Assembly: GCA_045128915.1 (NCBI GenBank)
Contig: JBGVIT010000013.1
Location: 1-64,000 of the forward strand
From: RGIG9115 sp045128915
GTDB taxonomy: Bacteria > Bacillota > Clostridia > UBA1381
DNA: 64,000 nucleotides
Reading direction: 5' to 3'
Under the pieces are notes generated by a model, which saw nothing but the letters and a program-made list of their open reading frames with translations, ran no database searches and was not told the DNA's origin. Made by a program: the position numbers and the translations under genes. This document shows, piece by piece, positions 27,669 to 36,096 of this stretch (position 1 is its first letter; each line of letters begins with the position of its first letter).

Positions 27669-29279
27669 TTATACAACCATTTCTTCCCTGAAATTGCTTT
27701 CCTCCGCTTCTTCTCCAAAAAACTGTTTATAGCTCACATTAAATTCTATTTCTATATTGTACCCTTTTCCAACTTTTATTGAGTCAATAAGCTGACAAAT
27801 AATCATCTTCTTTTGCTCCATTGTTGAATTGTCGTATTCCTCTGCCCATGATACAAACTGACTATAATAGAAATCTAATTTATTCAGAACTTCTGATTTT
27901 TGTTCAAGTTCAATGTCACATTGAGCAATCAGTTTTTCATTTTCACGAATTTTCTTCTGAGTAGCTTCAATAGACTTTGATAACACATCAGCAGAAAATA
28001 CATTTCTGCCACAAAGTGTTCTGCCAACTTCCAGCGATAATTCTGTAAGCTCCGCTTCAAGATGTTGCTGTTTGTCAAGCAATTCACGCTTCAGCTTTTT
28101 CTTTTCAGACAAATCCTTTTTATATCGTATTTCCAAAGCTTTATCTTTAGGAGTTTTTTTAATCTCTTGAAGGTATTTCCTTACTATCGCATCAACCGTT
28201 TCATCAATACGAGGTGCGGAATATATAGATTGTCCGTCACAATCTCGAAGTTTTCTTGCACGATGGTAACACATATATTTTACATATACCTTTTCATATA
28301 ATGAACCATCTTTACGAGCATAAGAATCTTTACTTTGTGTAGCAACCAAATTCCCACCACAATGTGCACATCTAATATTTCCGGAAAGTAATGTTTTTCC
28401 TTGAGTCATTTGTGCTATGTGACGCTTATCCTTATCTTTTTCAGCTCTTTGGTCAAGAATTTCCTGTAAAGCGTTAAATTTATCTTCGTCAAGAATTGCA
28501 AGCTCAGGTATTTTCTCTGATACCGTATCCCCAGCAGAATAATATCCTACAAGCAAAGGATTTCTTAAAATTCGAAGTATTGCAGCACTTGTAATTCTCT
28601 TGCCGTTGGGTTTTCTAATACCTTTTTGGTCCAGATAATTTTCCAAACGGTGTGAACCATATCCTTCATATAATGTTTTATTACACATATCTATGATAAC
28701 TTCTGCTGCTTGCGGGTCTATTTCCAAATCCTTAACAGGTTGACCTTTTTTATTAAGCCTTCCTTTATGTACAGCCCTATGACCGTATAATACCGGTCCG
28801 CCTCTATACAATCCCGCTGCTACTCTCTGAGCTGTACTGGTTTTCAGCCTCATAGATGTTTTCCGACTTTCACCATTAGCTTGCCAAAACCGAATATAAT
28901 TCATTAGCTTATCTGTTTGATCCTCAAGTTTCTGTTGCCCTTCCTGCGAACTCCAAACTTCTATACCCTGATTTACGAACCACTCAAGAACAAAAGGTGT
29001 TTCGCTGTCTATTCTTCCGAGTCTGTCAAACATATACACAAGCAAGACATCAAATTCTTTATTCAACGCTGCCTCTTTCAACTCTATTATTACATCTCTA
29101 TCATTTGCAGAAACTTTAAAACCGGATATGCCTTTTTCAAGAAACTCTTTAACTATTACCCATCCATCTTGTCTTTCTGAAAAATCATGACATGCAATCC
29201 TTTGCATCGGTATATCATCTTTTACCTGGTCAACTTGTCTTTTTGTAGATACTCTATATAAGCAATATACTCTTTTCAC
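27669..29279 (-). CDS. Large serine recombinase (site-specific integrase)
   Basis: GTG 29279 follows AAAGGAG. The 536-residue protein has the resolvase domain with the catalytic Ser11 in LYRVSTKRQ, then LLVYMFDRLGR. A recombinase domain follows (AAGLYRGGPVLYGHRAV, AAILRILRNPLLVGYY), then the zinc ribbon CAHCGGNLV ... CYHRARKLRDC and a coiled-coil C-terminal region (about 390-480). Such enzymes insert and excise conjugative elements and phages. It is the probable integrase of the mobile element to its left, or of another lost one. The adjoining tRNA-Asn fragment may be its attachment site. Confidence 0.92.
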   Translation of the reverse strand: MKRVYCLYRVSTKRQVDQVKDDIPMQRIACHDFSERQDGWVIVKEFLEKGISGFKVSANDRDVIIELKEAALNKEFDVLLVYMFDRLGRIDSETPFVLEWFVNQGIEVWSSQEGQQKLEDQTDKLMNYIRFWQANGESRKTSMRLKTSTAQRVAAGLYRGGPVLYGHRAVHKGRLNKKGQPVKDLEIDPQAAEVIIDMCNKTLYEGYGSHRLENYLDQKGIRKPNGKRITSAAILRILRNPLLVGYYSAGDTVSEKIPELAILDEDKFNALQEILDQRAEKDKDKRHIAQMTQGKTLLSGNIRCAHCGGNLVATQSKDSYARKDGSLYEKVYVKYMCYHRARKLRDCDGQSIYSAPRIDETVDAIVRKYLQEIKKTPKDKALEIRYKKDLSEKKKLKRELLDKQQHLEAELTELSLEVGRTLCGRNVFSADVLSKSIEATQKKIRENEKLIAQCDIELEQKSEVLNKLDFYYSQFVSWAEEYDNSTMEQKKMIICQLIDSIKVGKGYNIEIEFNVSYKQFFGEEAEESNFREEMVV

Positions 29280-29472
29280 GTTTAATCGTCTCCTTTACAT
29301 AACCTAAAAATTATGCAAAGTTACGCATATTCATCTGTCAATGTTCAACTTGAGTTCATTATAACATATAAATTATACATTTACAAGTAACTTTGCATTT
29401 TTCTCAAAAAATCGAATAAGTTTGTACATCATCTGCTACGGTTATTAATAAAAATTATTGATATGTAACACA

Positions 29473-29652
29473 CTATACAAAATCTTCAACACTCTTTTTA
29501 ATTCTATCTTCATACGAAATCAAAAGATTATTTGTCACATTATCTTCAACAGTATAATTATCTTCAGAGGCAAAATTAATTCTTACATTTACCCCGCCTT
29601 TTGTTTTAAACTCAAATGAATTTAATCCTTTTTCTATAATCGTACAATTCAT
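29473..29652 (-). CDS. Small conserved-looking protein of 59 residues, unknown
   Basis: ATG 29652 has AAAGGAG upstream at about eight bases. The product begins MNCTIIEKGLNSFEFKTKGG and ends IKKSVEDFV; it is mixed strand and helix, acidic, without a membrane segment. I do not recognise the family. Position next to a serine recombinase suggests a mobile-element accessory gene. The hairpin GGCATAATA/TATTATGCC at 29701-29724 lies just upstream. Confidence 0.6.
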   Translation of the reverse strand: MNCTIIEKGLNSFEFKTKGGVNVRINFASEDNYTVEDNVTNNLLISYEDRIKKSVEDFV

Positions 29653-29685
29653 AAAAACTTTCTCCTTTCTTCCTATTATATATGT

Positions 29686-29865
29686 TTAATAACACAAGTC
29701 GGCATAATATGGATTTATTATGCCAAATTCTATCATCAAAACCTTAACAGCATAAACGAACGGCAGTAATACTGCTCCATAGGAATTCCACCTTCCCTGC
29801 TCTGCACGGACTGCCATCATTGCCTGCGACGCTTTTAACGCTCGGACTGTGACTTGACAGAAGTA
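29686..29865 (-). pseudogene. C-terminal remnant of an unknown mobile-element protein
   Basis: Sixty codons are open with very gene-like content (ALKASQAMMAVRAEQGRWNS, then YGAVLLPFVYAVKVLMIEFG) and end at TAA 29686, but the frame is closed upstream by a TGA and has no start. It is probably the tail of a deleted gene. In 29866-30100 I see nothing further. Confidence 0.45.
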
Positions 29866-30100
29866 TCATTATTCGAACAAATCTATATATGTAAACATTT
29901 ATCGCTCGTTCATATATAGGTACTATTTAAGTAAATACAGATGATTTGCTGGGATTCTGTATTGTAGAAGATATATATAAAGTCATGGCGTATTTAACAT
30001 AATAAAATTTGTTTCGTTGTATCCGTTATGCTCTTTATGCTGCTACGGCATTATCCTCCGCGCTTTCTTTTTCAATGTTCAACTTAAATAGTTATACTAT

Positions 30101-30463
30101 TTATAATTGAAAGGTTTCCTGCTTTTCTCTCACAGGATTTTGGGTAAACTTGGTAATTATTCCACAGAGAATTCTCTTTTCTTCGTTTTCTATGTATTGC
30201 ATCAATTTATATAGAAGTTCCTCCTCTGTGTCTGTAAGATAGTTTTTATAACTCCTGTATTCGGGTAAAATATAAATTCCTCCTCCATTACCTTGTTTAG
30301 TATAAATAGGGGCAAAGCTACTAATAAATTCTAAATCACGAACAATAGTATTTACCGAAACAGAAAATATTTCTGACAATTCTTTTCTTGTTGATTGTTT
30401 ATGAACTGCAAGAAAATCTAATAATTTCATTCTGCGTTCTGCAACACATAACTTTTCATTCAT
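30101..30463 (-). CDS. Small HTH_11/DeoR-like transcriptional regulator
   Basis: ATG 30463 has AAAGGAGGG upstream. The 120-residue protein has a winged helix at residues 8-60 (RRMKLLDFLAVHKQSTRKEL, then SVSVNTIVRDLEFI) and the wing tip GNGGGIYIL. This is the arrangement at the N-terminus of YafY/WYL and HTH_11 regulators, but the ligand-binding WYL part is missing. The remaining helices may dimerise. Its target is unknown; no gene is divergent from it within 600 bases. Confidence 0.78.
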   Translation of the reverse strand: MNEKLCVAERRMKLLDFLAVHKQSTRKELSEIFSVSVNTIVRDLEFISSFAPIYTKQGNGGGIYILPEYRSYKNYLTDTEEELLYKLMQYIENEEKRILCGIITKFTQNPVREKQETFQL

Positions 30464-30845
30464 AGCTTTGCCCTCCTTTCGAGAGCAGTATAACACGCAA
30501 ACCACCCAGATTTTTGGTGGTTTAAAAAAATATTTTGAATTTTTTTGGATTTTTTTATTTTCATCTCATGACCTCCACATTTTTCAATTTTTTTAAATTT
30601 CCAAATGCGGATTCTACGGGAATCTTATAGGAGGATTTTTCCATTTTGCTGATAAAAAATGACAACAAAACAAAACACCAAACAAAATACAAGTTTTTTC
30701 GCATAAAACAATAAAGATTTTTTTAACAACATGTATTTTTTGAAAACAAAAAAGCATAGCAATTCCTGTCAAAAAAACAAAAAATACTACGCTTTTCCCT
30801 AAATAATACGATAATACACCAAATTTTGCGGTTAATAGCAAAAAT

Positions 30846-30883
30846 GCCGAACTTGTCCGCAAGATTTTTTTGACAAGTTCGGC
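30846..30883. terminator. Perfect 12-bp stem-loop in the gap left of galactokinase
   Basis: GCCGAACTTGTC pairs with GACAAGTTCGGC around a 14-base loop containing TTTTTTT. It may terminate the galactokinase transcript on the minus strand about 250 bases after its stop. No gene is supported in 30464-31135. Confidence 0.5.
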
Positions 30884-30929
30884 TTAATATAAATTTTAAA
30901 AATATGTCTTACTACCCCATACGTTAATC

Positions 30930-31090
30930 TCTTTCTTTTATCATTAGTAAACTTTATCTTTTCTAACAGCAATATAGCATAGCGTTCCCGTATAATATTT
31001 TTTGGGGGGGAATATTATACGGGATGGGAATCAACGCTATGCATGGTTATGTAAAATTAATACATACAACGTTATCACACAAACATCAAA
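30930..31090. repeat. Hairpin repeat, copy 1, downstream of galactokinase
   Basis: A nested inverted repeat is seen: GCATAGCGTT plus CCCGTATAATATT on the left, a G-rich loop TTTTTGGGGGGG, then AATATTATACGGG and AACGCTATGC on the right (about 30977-31042). About 50 bases on each side also match a second copy at 32450-32600. It is probably a small non-autonomous mobile element or a regulatory RNA. Confidence 0.65.
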
Positions 31091-31135
31091 GTCACAGTTA
31101 GAATTCAGATTTCGAATCAAATTACTCTCCAAACA

Positions 31136-32320
31136 TTATATTTCTATACCACCATTTCCTATTTCGGTGATATAAAATGATGCAGCATGTCCAAATTCTT
31201 TCTCGTATTCTATTCTGATCATCTGTATGTATTCATCAATAGCCTCGTCTTTTATAATAGCAACCGTACAGCCGCCAAATCCAGCACCAGTCATTCTTAT
31301 TCCGAGAACTCCATTGATTTTTCTTCCATGCTTTACTACAAAATCCAATTCAGGACAAGTAACTTCATAGTCGTATTGCAAAGAATCGTGAGATGCATTC
31401 ATAAATTCTCCGAATTTATGAAGTTCATTATTTTTCAAAGCTTCAGCGCTCTTTTTTACCCTGTCGCACTCATAAACAACATGCTTTATTCTTTTTTGAA
31501 CAGTTGAATCTGTTATTAAAGCTTTATGCAATTCAAACTCCTCGGGAATAACATCAGCCAATTGTTCTATGTTTGGCATAGCAGTTTTTAAAGCTGACAA
31601 TCCTTTTTCACATTCTTCACGTCTTTCGTTATACTTAGAACTGCCGAGAGAATGTTTTACATTTGTATTTGTAAGAACTATCTTATATCCATCAAGCTTT
31701 AAAGGTATATGTTCATATTCCAAAGTAGCACAATTCAAGTATATAGCATGGTCTGCCTTTCCCATTGCGGATGCGAACTGATCCATAATTCCGCATTTTA
31801 CATCAATAAAATTGTGTTCAGCTTTTTGAGACAACAGTGCCATTTCTATCATATCAATTTCTTTTGTAATTCCCGCTTTTTCGTTTGCAAAGGTAGCAAA
31901 CATAAGTGCAGTTGATACTTCAATTGCTGCAGATGATGAAAGACCTCCGCCATGTGGAACTGTATCATCATATAACAAATCACAACCGCAAATATCATAT
32001 CCCTCTTTCATAAGCTCCAAAGCAACACCTATCTGATAATCTCCCCATTTAAGCTTGCCCTTAAGCTTTGCCATTTCAGGGATGGTTGTTTCAACCAAAA
32101 TATCAAGATCAGTTGCTTTTAATCTTATAACATTATCATTTCGTTTCCTTGCAACGATTGTCGTTTTCATTGTAAGAGCTGCAGGCATAACACAGCCACC
32201 GCAATAGTCGATATGTTCGCCTATAAGATTAACTCTTCCCGGAGATTGAAACACTCTAAGTTCAGTTTCATCTCCGCCATACAATTCAATAAATTTTTTC
32301 TTCATTTCTAGAATTATCAC
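31136..32320 (-). CDS. galK: Galactokinase
   Basis: The enzyme phosphorylates alpha-D-galactose at C1, the first step of the Leloir pathway. All three GHMP-kinase motifs are present: SPGRVNLIGEHIDYCGG (about residues 24-40), PHGGGLSSSAAIE (ATP loop) and GIRMTGAGFGGCTVAI. Length is 394 residues, as usual. The start is uncertain: GTG 32320 has GAGGG about ten bases upstream; ATG 32305 and TTG 32341 are alternatives with poorer sites. It stands alone, with copies of a hairpin repeat on both sides, and no galT or galE gene is near. Confidence 0.93.
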   Translation of the reverse strand: MIILEMKKKFIELYGGDETELRVFQSPGRVNLIGEHIDYCGGCVMPAALTMKTTIVARKRNDNVIRLKATDLDILVETTIPEMAKLKGKLKWGDYQIGVALELMKEGYDICGCDLLYDDTVPHGGGLSSSAAIEVSTALMFATFANEKAGITKEIDMIEMALLSQKAEHNFIDVKCGIMDQFASAMGKADHAIYLNCATLEYEHIPLKLDGYKIVLTNTNVKHSLGSSKYNERREECEKGLSALKTAMPNIEQLADVIPEEFELHKALITDSTVQKRIKHVVYECDRVKKSAEALKNNELHKFGEFMNASHDSLQYDYEVTCPELDFVVKHGRKINGVLGIRMTGAGFGGCTVAIIKDEAIDEYIQMIRIEYEKEFGHAASFYITEIGNGGIEI

Positions 32321-32449
32321 TAAAACCACACCCTCATTCAAACCAATTCATATACTATTACTATTAATATTTGAAACTTTTCAACATCATGTATATAAAT
32401 AAATTATATGTCGAACAATAACGCCAGCTTTAATTTCCATGAGTTAAGC

Positions 32450-32600
32450 CCCTTCTTTTCTCATTAGTTAACTTAAATCTTTTTATCAATGTAACGTAGC
32501 ATTCCTGTATAATATTTTTCTGCGGAATATTATACAGGTACGAAATTTCAAGCTATGCACATTATATAAAAATGCACATACACACCAGCGTCAAACATTG
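32450..32600. repeat. Hairpin repeat, copy 2, upstream of galactokinase
   Basis: Same order as copy 1: TTCTTTTCTCATTAG, then GTAGCATTCCTGTATAATATT, a short loop, AATATTATACAGG and GCTATGC. It lies about 130 bases upstream of galK, in a 509-base gap (32321-32829) with no supported gene. Confidence 0.65.
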
Positions 32601-32829
32601 AATTCGGTGAGATTGTTCATCAAAGCTTTTATCTAATGGCGTATGTGCACTCTTGTCATAATAAGCTATTAAAAACCAACTTCAAAATGTACTGTAAACA
32701 TTAGCCGTAATACACTTATAGAATCCATCTAAACATATGAAAACATAACAATATATTATAGAGTCATGCTAAATCTCTTTTACATGCTCAAAAATTAAAA
32801 TTCATTACACCATTATATACTACTCTATG

Positions 32830-33069
32830 TCATCTATGTATTAATACTACAGTTTCATATTCTTTTACATCTATAAACCATTCTTTGTCACATTTTACAC
32901 CACATCGGCTACAATATTCGTCCCAGGTATCAGCAAACGGCATGGTCTTCATCTCATCATGCATAACTTGAAGTTCTGTAAGTTCATTATTATTCTGCAA
33001 CTTTGTGAAAAGTTCATTAGGTCTTGTATTTTTTTCACCATAAAATCTATGAAACTCGTCTATGTTCAA
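32830..33069 (-). pseudogene. rhaA: C-terminal fragment of L-rhamnose isomerase
   Basis: The 79 codons end with MKTMPFADTWDEYCSRCGV, then KEWFIDVKEYETVVLIHR, which corresponds to the C-terminus of RhaA (family pattern MPFGAVWDYYC... W...V..YE..VLS.R). The catalytic barrel, over 330 residues, is missing; the frame begins at a TTG without a ribosome site. RhaA converts L-rhamnose to L-rhamnulose. Its decay shows that a rhamnose operon once stood here. Confidence 0.75.
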
Positions 33070-33198
33070 ACCAACGGTAAAAAGTATTTTTTTGTTTGAT
33101 TCAAAGCTGGCATCTATGCTAAAATTTCTTTTATTTCATCCTTATCTTTGTATTTTGCAGCTTTGTAATGTTGCATTCACTACAGTGAAAACAATAAA

Positions 33199-33448
33199 AT
33201 GGCAGAGACGAATAAGATATTTTATAGAGTATTTTGATGGCTTTATGGATATGATTACAAAATACAATGTACCGCTTGAAGTCTTTACATTTCATAGCTA
33301 TGCTGGAGTGAAAAGTAATATATTAAGGCAAAAGTATCTTGATTCAAGACTTGAAGAGTACGGGCTTTCGCATTTAGAAACTCGTCTTAACGAGTGGAAT
33401 CCAAATCCTTTTGTTGAAATGAGAGGAAAATCAAACAATTTATCTTGA
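33199..33448 (+). pseudogene. Fragment of a GH39-like glycoside hydrolase
   Basis: On the + strand the frame reads YFIEYFDGFMDMITKYNVPL, then EVFTFHSYAG and LEEYGLSHLETRLNEWNPNP. This is the pattern of clan-A glycosidases of the GH39 type, in which HSY and the ETxLNEW segment with the nucleophile Glu are conserved. No start, signal or remaining domains are found, and the frame ends at 33448 soon after. It converges on the rhaA fragment, so this spot has been rearranged. Confidence 0.6.
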
Positions 33449-33548
33449 GGCATAAATAATATTATATAATCAAGTCGGTTTGCAAGATAGTTATCTTGTG
33501 ACACATTATCACTCCTATATTTTTTGTTTTTTTCATAAAACGTTCTCA

Positions 33549-34106
33549 TTACAAACAAGCTTTCCAACCGTCACCATTGATCGATACATCTGATATTATA
33601 TCACCATCATATTCCGCAAGAACATCTTCATCATTCCATCGTCCACCAACCAGTTCATAATCAGCTTTTTCTATCGGAAACTCATCATACGTTATAAGTA
33701 TGTTGGTGTACATATATATTGCCCCATATTTTTCATATCTATATTTGAAAGTCTGCTGTCCTTTGTAATGATAATAAATGTACTTCGATATATCTTCATG
33801 CTTTAAAAAAGCAATCTTATAATGTGTTTGTTTGTTCTTTTCTTTACGCATCCAATATTCCTCAGTAACCGGATACGAATAGTGGAAAATATCCGTCATT
33901 CGCACCCATTTTTCGCCAGACGGAAAAGTCTTTAACGAAATCGAAATCTTTGTATACAGAACATCTTCGGCTGTTTCCTTTCCATATGTCTCAAAATACA
34001 CAAAAACCATATCATCGTAAAAAGCATATGAAATATAATTATTGTTATCGGCTATATTAATATTATTGTCTTCGCAATAGCCCATATACATATAGCGTTT
34101 TATCAT
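33549..34106 (-). CDS. Uncharacterised protein of 185 residues
   Basis: ATG 34106 follows AGAGAGGTT. The protein is rich in Tyr and aromatic residues and seems to be mostly beta strands (MVFVYFETYGK, YTKISISLKTFP, AIYMYTNILITYDEF). It has no signal peptide, membrane segment or motif I can name. Its compact composition resembles immunity or intracellular beta-sheet proteins. The neighbours are decayed sugar genes on the left and a hairpin cluster upstream. Confidence 0.65.
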   Translation of the reverse strand: MIKRYMYMGYCEDNNINIADNNNYISYAFYDDMVFVYFETYGKETAEDVLYTKISISLKTFPSGEKWVRMTDIFHYSYPVTEEYWMRKEKNKQTHYKIAFLKHEDISKYIYYHYKGQQTFKYRYEKYGAIYMYTNILITYDEFPIEKADYELVGGRWNDEDVLAEYDGDIISDVSINGDGWKACL

Positions 34107-34297
34107 TTTATATAACCTCTCTTTTTAAAATTTACTTATTATTAAATAAATCAATTGTATTTGTTTATGATCTCAACTTATCCCGTAAACAAAGCATAAA
34201 GCGATGATATTCAACATCTGTAAAATGACGTCCACAATATATCAGAATTAAAGTGGTCAAAATACTTTTGATACTTATCCTTTCTCTTTAGAGTAAC

Positions 34298-34400
34298 GGC
34301 GAGATAGTAAAACTATCTCGCCATTTTTAAGTCCCATATTACAGGATGGGATAACCGCACTTTTAAGTCCTATTTTAACGGTATAGGATATCCGCTTAGA
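34298..34400. terminator. Three stem-loops in tandem in the 34107-34536 gap
   Basis: The first, GGCGAGATAG/CTATCTCGCC (34298-34322), is followed by ATTTTTAAGTCC and is a good terminator for the + strand. Two smaller loops follow, TCCCAT/ATGGGA (34332-34351) and TCCTAT/ATAGGA (34368-34388), each beginning after TTTTAAG. The similarity suggests internal duplication. No gene is seen in the rest of the gap. Confidence 0.55.
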
Positions 34401-34536
34401 TGGGGGTAAAAAATATATCACTTTAATGCGAACTACTGTTCGCACAATTATTATATGACTTTCCCACTAAAAAATCAATGTAAAAAATCAATAAATTTCA
34501 TTAAATGTTTTAGTTCAATTTTTGTAGTGTTTTTTT

Positions 34537-34713
34537 TCAATTTAGCTTTATGTTTAATCTAACTATGTCACCACAACGGTCGATAGAGACCATAAATTCA
34601 AGGCCTTTATTATTCCTAATATTTAGTATCCGCATTCCATCACCTTTGCCGCCAACAAGTCTCATCTCTTTTACTCCGTATAGTTGAAGGTGATGGCCTA
34701 TATATTTATTCAC
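34537..34713 (-). pseudogene. N-terminal remnant of a DUF4432 (aldose 1-epimerase-like) protein
   Basis: From GTG 34713 the frame reads LYGVKEMRLVGGKGDGMRIL, then NIRNNKGLEFMVSIDRCGDIVRL, which is the conserved beginning of DUF4432 sugar-epimerase proteins. It then meets a stop at 34537 where about 250 residues should follow. It is in line with the D-lyxose isomerase gene 20 bases upstream, so it is the broken last gene of operon 1. The full protein would convert sugar anomers. Confidence 0.65.
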
Positions 34714-34732
34714 TTCACAATTTCATCACTAA

Positions 34733-35269
34733 TTATTCATCAATTTTTGTTTCTCTAACAATCCTTACATCCGTAAATACATCTGTTTCATCTGTACTAC
34801 GTGTTGAAAATTCAGAAATTATAGCACCATCTTCTCCTGCCTGAAACCAATGCAATGTTTCAGGCATAATTGTATACTGTTCTCCGGGATTCAGAACAAC
34901 TTCGTGAAAAACGCTTATATCTGTTTCAGGTATTTTTGCCTGTATACTCTCTTTTTCGCCTTCGCCTGAAACATAGAGATATACCTTACCGAATCTGCAT
35001 CTGAAGGTTTCTTCTTTACCATCCATACCATTAGTTGGAACATGTTTATGTTCGGGGCAAGTCTGTCCGGAAGTCATAACCATTTCTTTTGCACATACTT
35101 TTTCTGTATTTATATATGTCAAAAGTTGAAGTCCGACCTTTTCAACATTATCCAAGCCAAAATCAGCCACCTCTATATTTTTCTTTTCACTATCTGTTAA
35201 AACGATACCGGCCTTTTCATAAAATCTTAAAGCCGTTTCCACTCTAAGTTCAAAATCTTTTCTTTTCAA
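34733..35269 (-). CDS. D-lyxose isomerase-like cupin sugar isomerase
   Basis: I choose TTG 35269, eight bases after GGAGG; the GTG at 35278 touches the site. The 178-residue cupin matches bacterial D-lyxose ketol-isomerases, which convert D-lyxose to D-xylulose and D-mannose to D-fructose. Metal ligands are visible in CPEHKHVPT (two His), GKEETFRCRFG (Glu) and MPETLHWFQAG (His). It follows the activase of operon 1 by 36 bases, so it probably acts on a product or intermediate of the glycyl radical pathway. Confidence 0.85.
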   Translation of the reverse strand: MKRKDFELRVETALRFYEKAGIVLTDSEKKNIEVADFGLDNVEKVGLQLLTYINTEKVCAKEMVMTSGQTCPEHKHVPTNGMDGKEETFRCRFGKVYLYVSGEGEKESIQAKIPETDISVFHEVVLNPGEQYTIMPETLHWFQAGEDGAIISEFSTRSTDETDVFTDVRIVRETKIDE

Positions 35270-35305
35270 AAAGAACACCTCCCTTTTCTTAATTCAGGAT
35301 TAAAC

Positions 35306-36082
35306 TCAATTTATTTTTGCATATGTTTTGAGAATTTCAAAAGTATTTGCCGGCTTACCAAAGTCTTGTCTTTGATTTCCCAATGCAACATTTTTAGACT
35401 CTCCCAAGGGATTATACTCGAGCAACTCATAATCCCTTATATTCTTAAAATCCTTTACAAAATCCCTTATTTTGCTTATGTTTTCCACACTATCAGTAAT
35501 ATTTGGTATAAGCGGAGTGCGAACCACAAAGGGAACATTAAGGTTATCTAATTTTTTAAAGTTTTCCTTTATGATAACATTTGAGACACCGGTATATTGC
35601 CTGTGTTTTTCATCATCCCATATCTTAAGGTCTGCCATTACAAAATCCAATTGCTTCAATATTTCCTCATTGTAAATGTAAAGACTTGTTTCAATCGCAG
35701 TATGTATACCCTCAGACTTACAAAGCTTTATAAGTTCACAAAGCATTTCGGGATGAGCCAATGCTTCACCACCGGAAAATGTTACACCGCCGTCTTTTCC
35801 AAAATACGGTTTATCCAGCATTATCTGTTTAAAGATTTCATCCGGTGTCATTTCCTTTCCGCATACAACCTTTGCGCCGGAAAAGCATCCTTCATCACAC
35901 ATACCACAACCAATACATTTTTCCGGATAACTTAATATTTCCGCATCGAAGCTGATACATTCAGGGTTATGACACCAGACACAATTAAGCGGACAGCCCT
36001 TAAAAAATACAGTTGTTCTTATTCCCAGTCCGTCGTGTACGGAACATCTTTGGATATCTGTAATTAATGATGGTTTGCTCAT
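35306..36082 (-). CDS. Glycyl radical enzyme activase (radical SAM), operon 1
   Basis: The 258-residue protein puts the radical on the glycine of its partner enzyme by reductive cleavage of SAM. The radical-SAM cluster motif is FFKGCPLNCVWCHNPEC (C-x3-C-x2-C), followed by one ferredoxin-like insert CIGCGMCDEGC. The SAM-binding segment GGVTFSGGEALAHPE is intact. One extra cluster only, rather than two, differs from the activases of glycerol and choline lyases. Its partner is the glycyl radical enzyme at 38206-40431, two genes upstream in the same operon. Confidence 0.93.
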   Translation of the reverse strand: MSKPSLITDIQRCSVHDGLGIRTTVFFKGCPLNCVWCHNPECISFDAEILSYPEKCIGCGMCDEGCFSGAKVVCGKEMTPDEIFKQIMLDKPYFGKDGGVTFSGGEALAHPEMLCELIKLCKSEGIHTAIETSLYIYNEEILKQLDFVMADLKIWDDEKHRQYTGVSNVIIKENFKKLDNLNVPFVVRTPLIPNITDSVENISKIRDFVKDFKNIRDYELLEYNPLGESKNVALGNQRQDFGKPANTFEILKTYAKIN

Positions 36083-36096
36083 TTATTCATCCCCAT

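Noticed and set aside
30614..30862. Minus-strand hydrophobic open frame of 82 codons
   Set aside because: The only start is a TTG inside a hairpin, and the hydrophobicity follows from the T-rich strand; no ribosome site.
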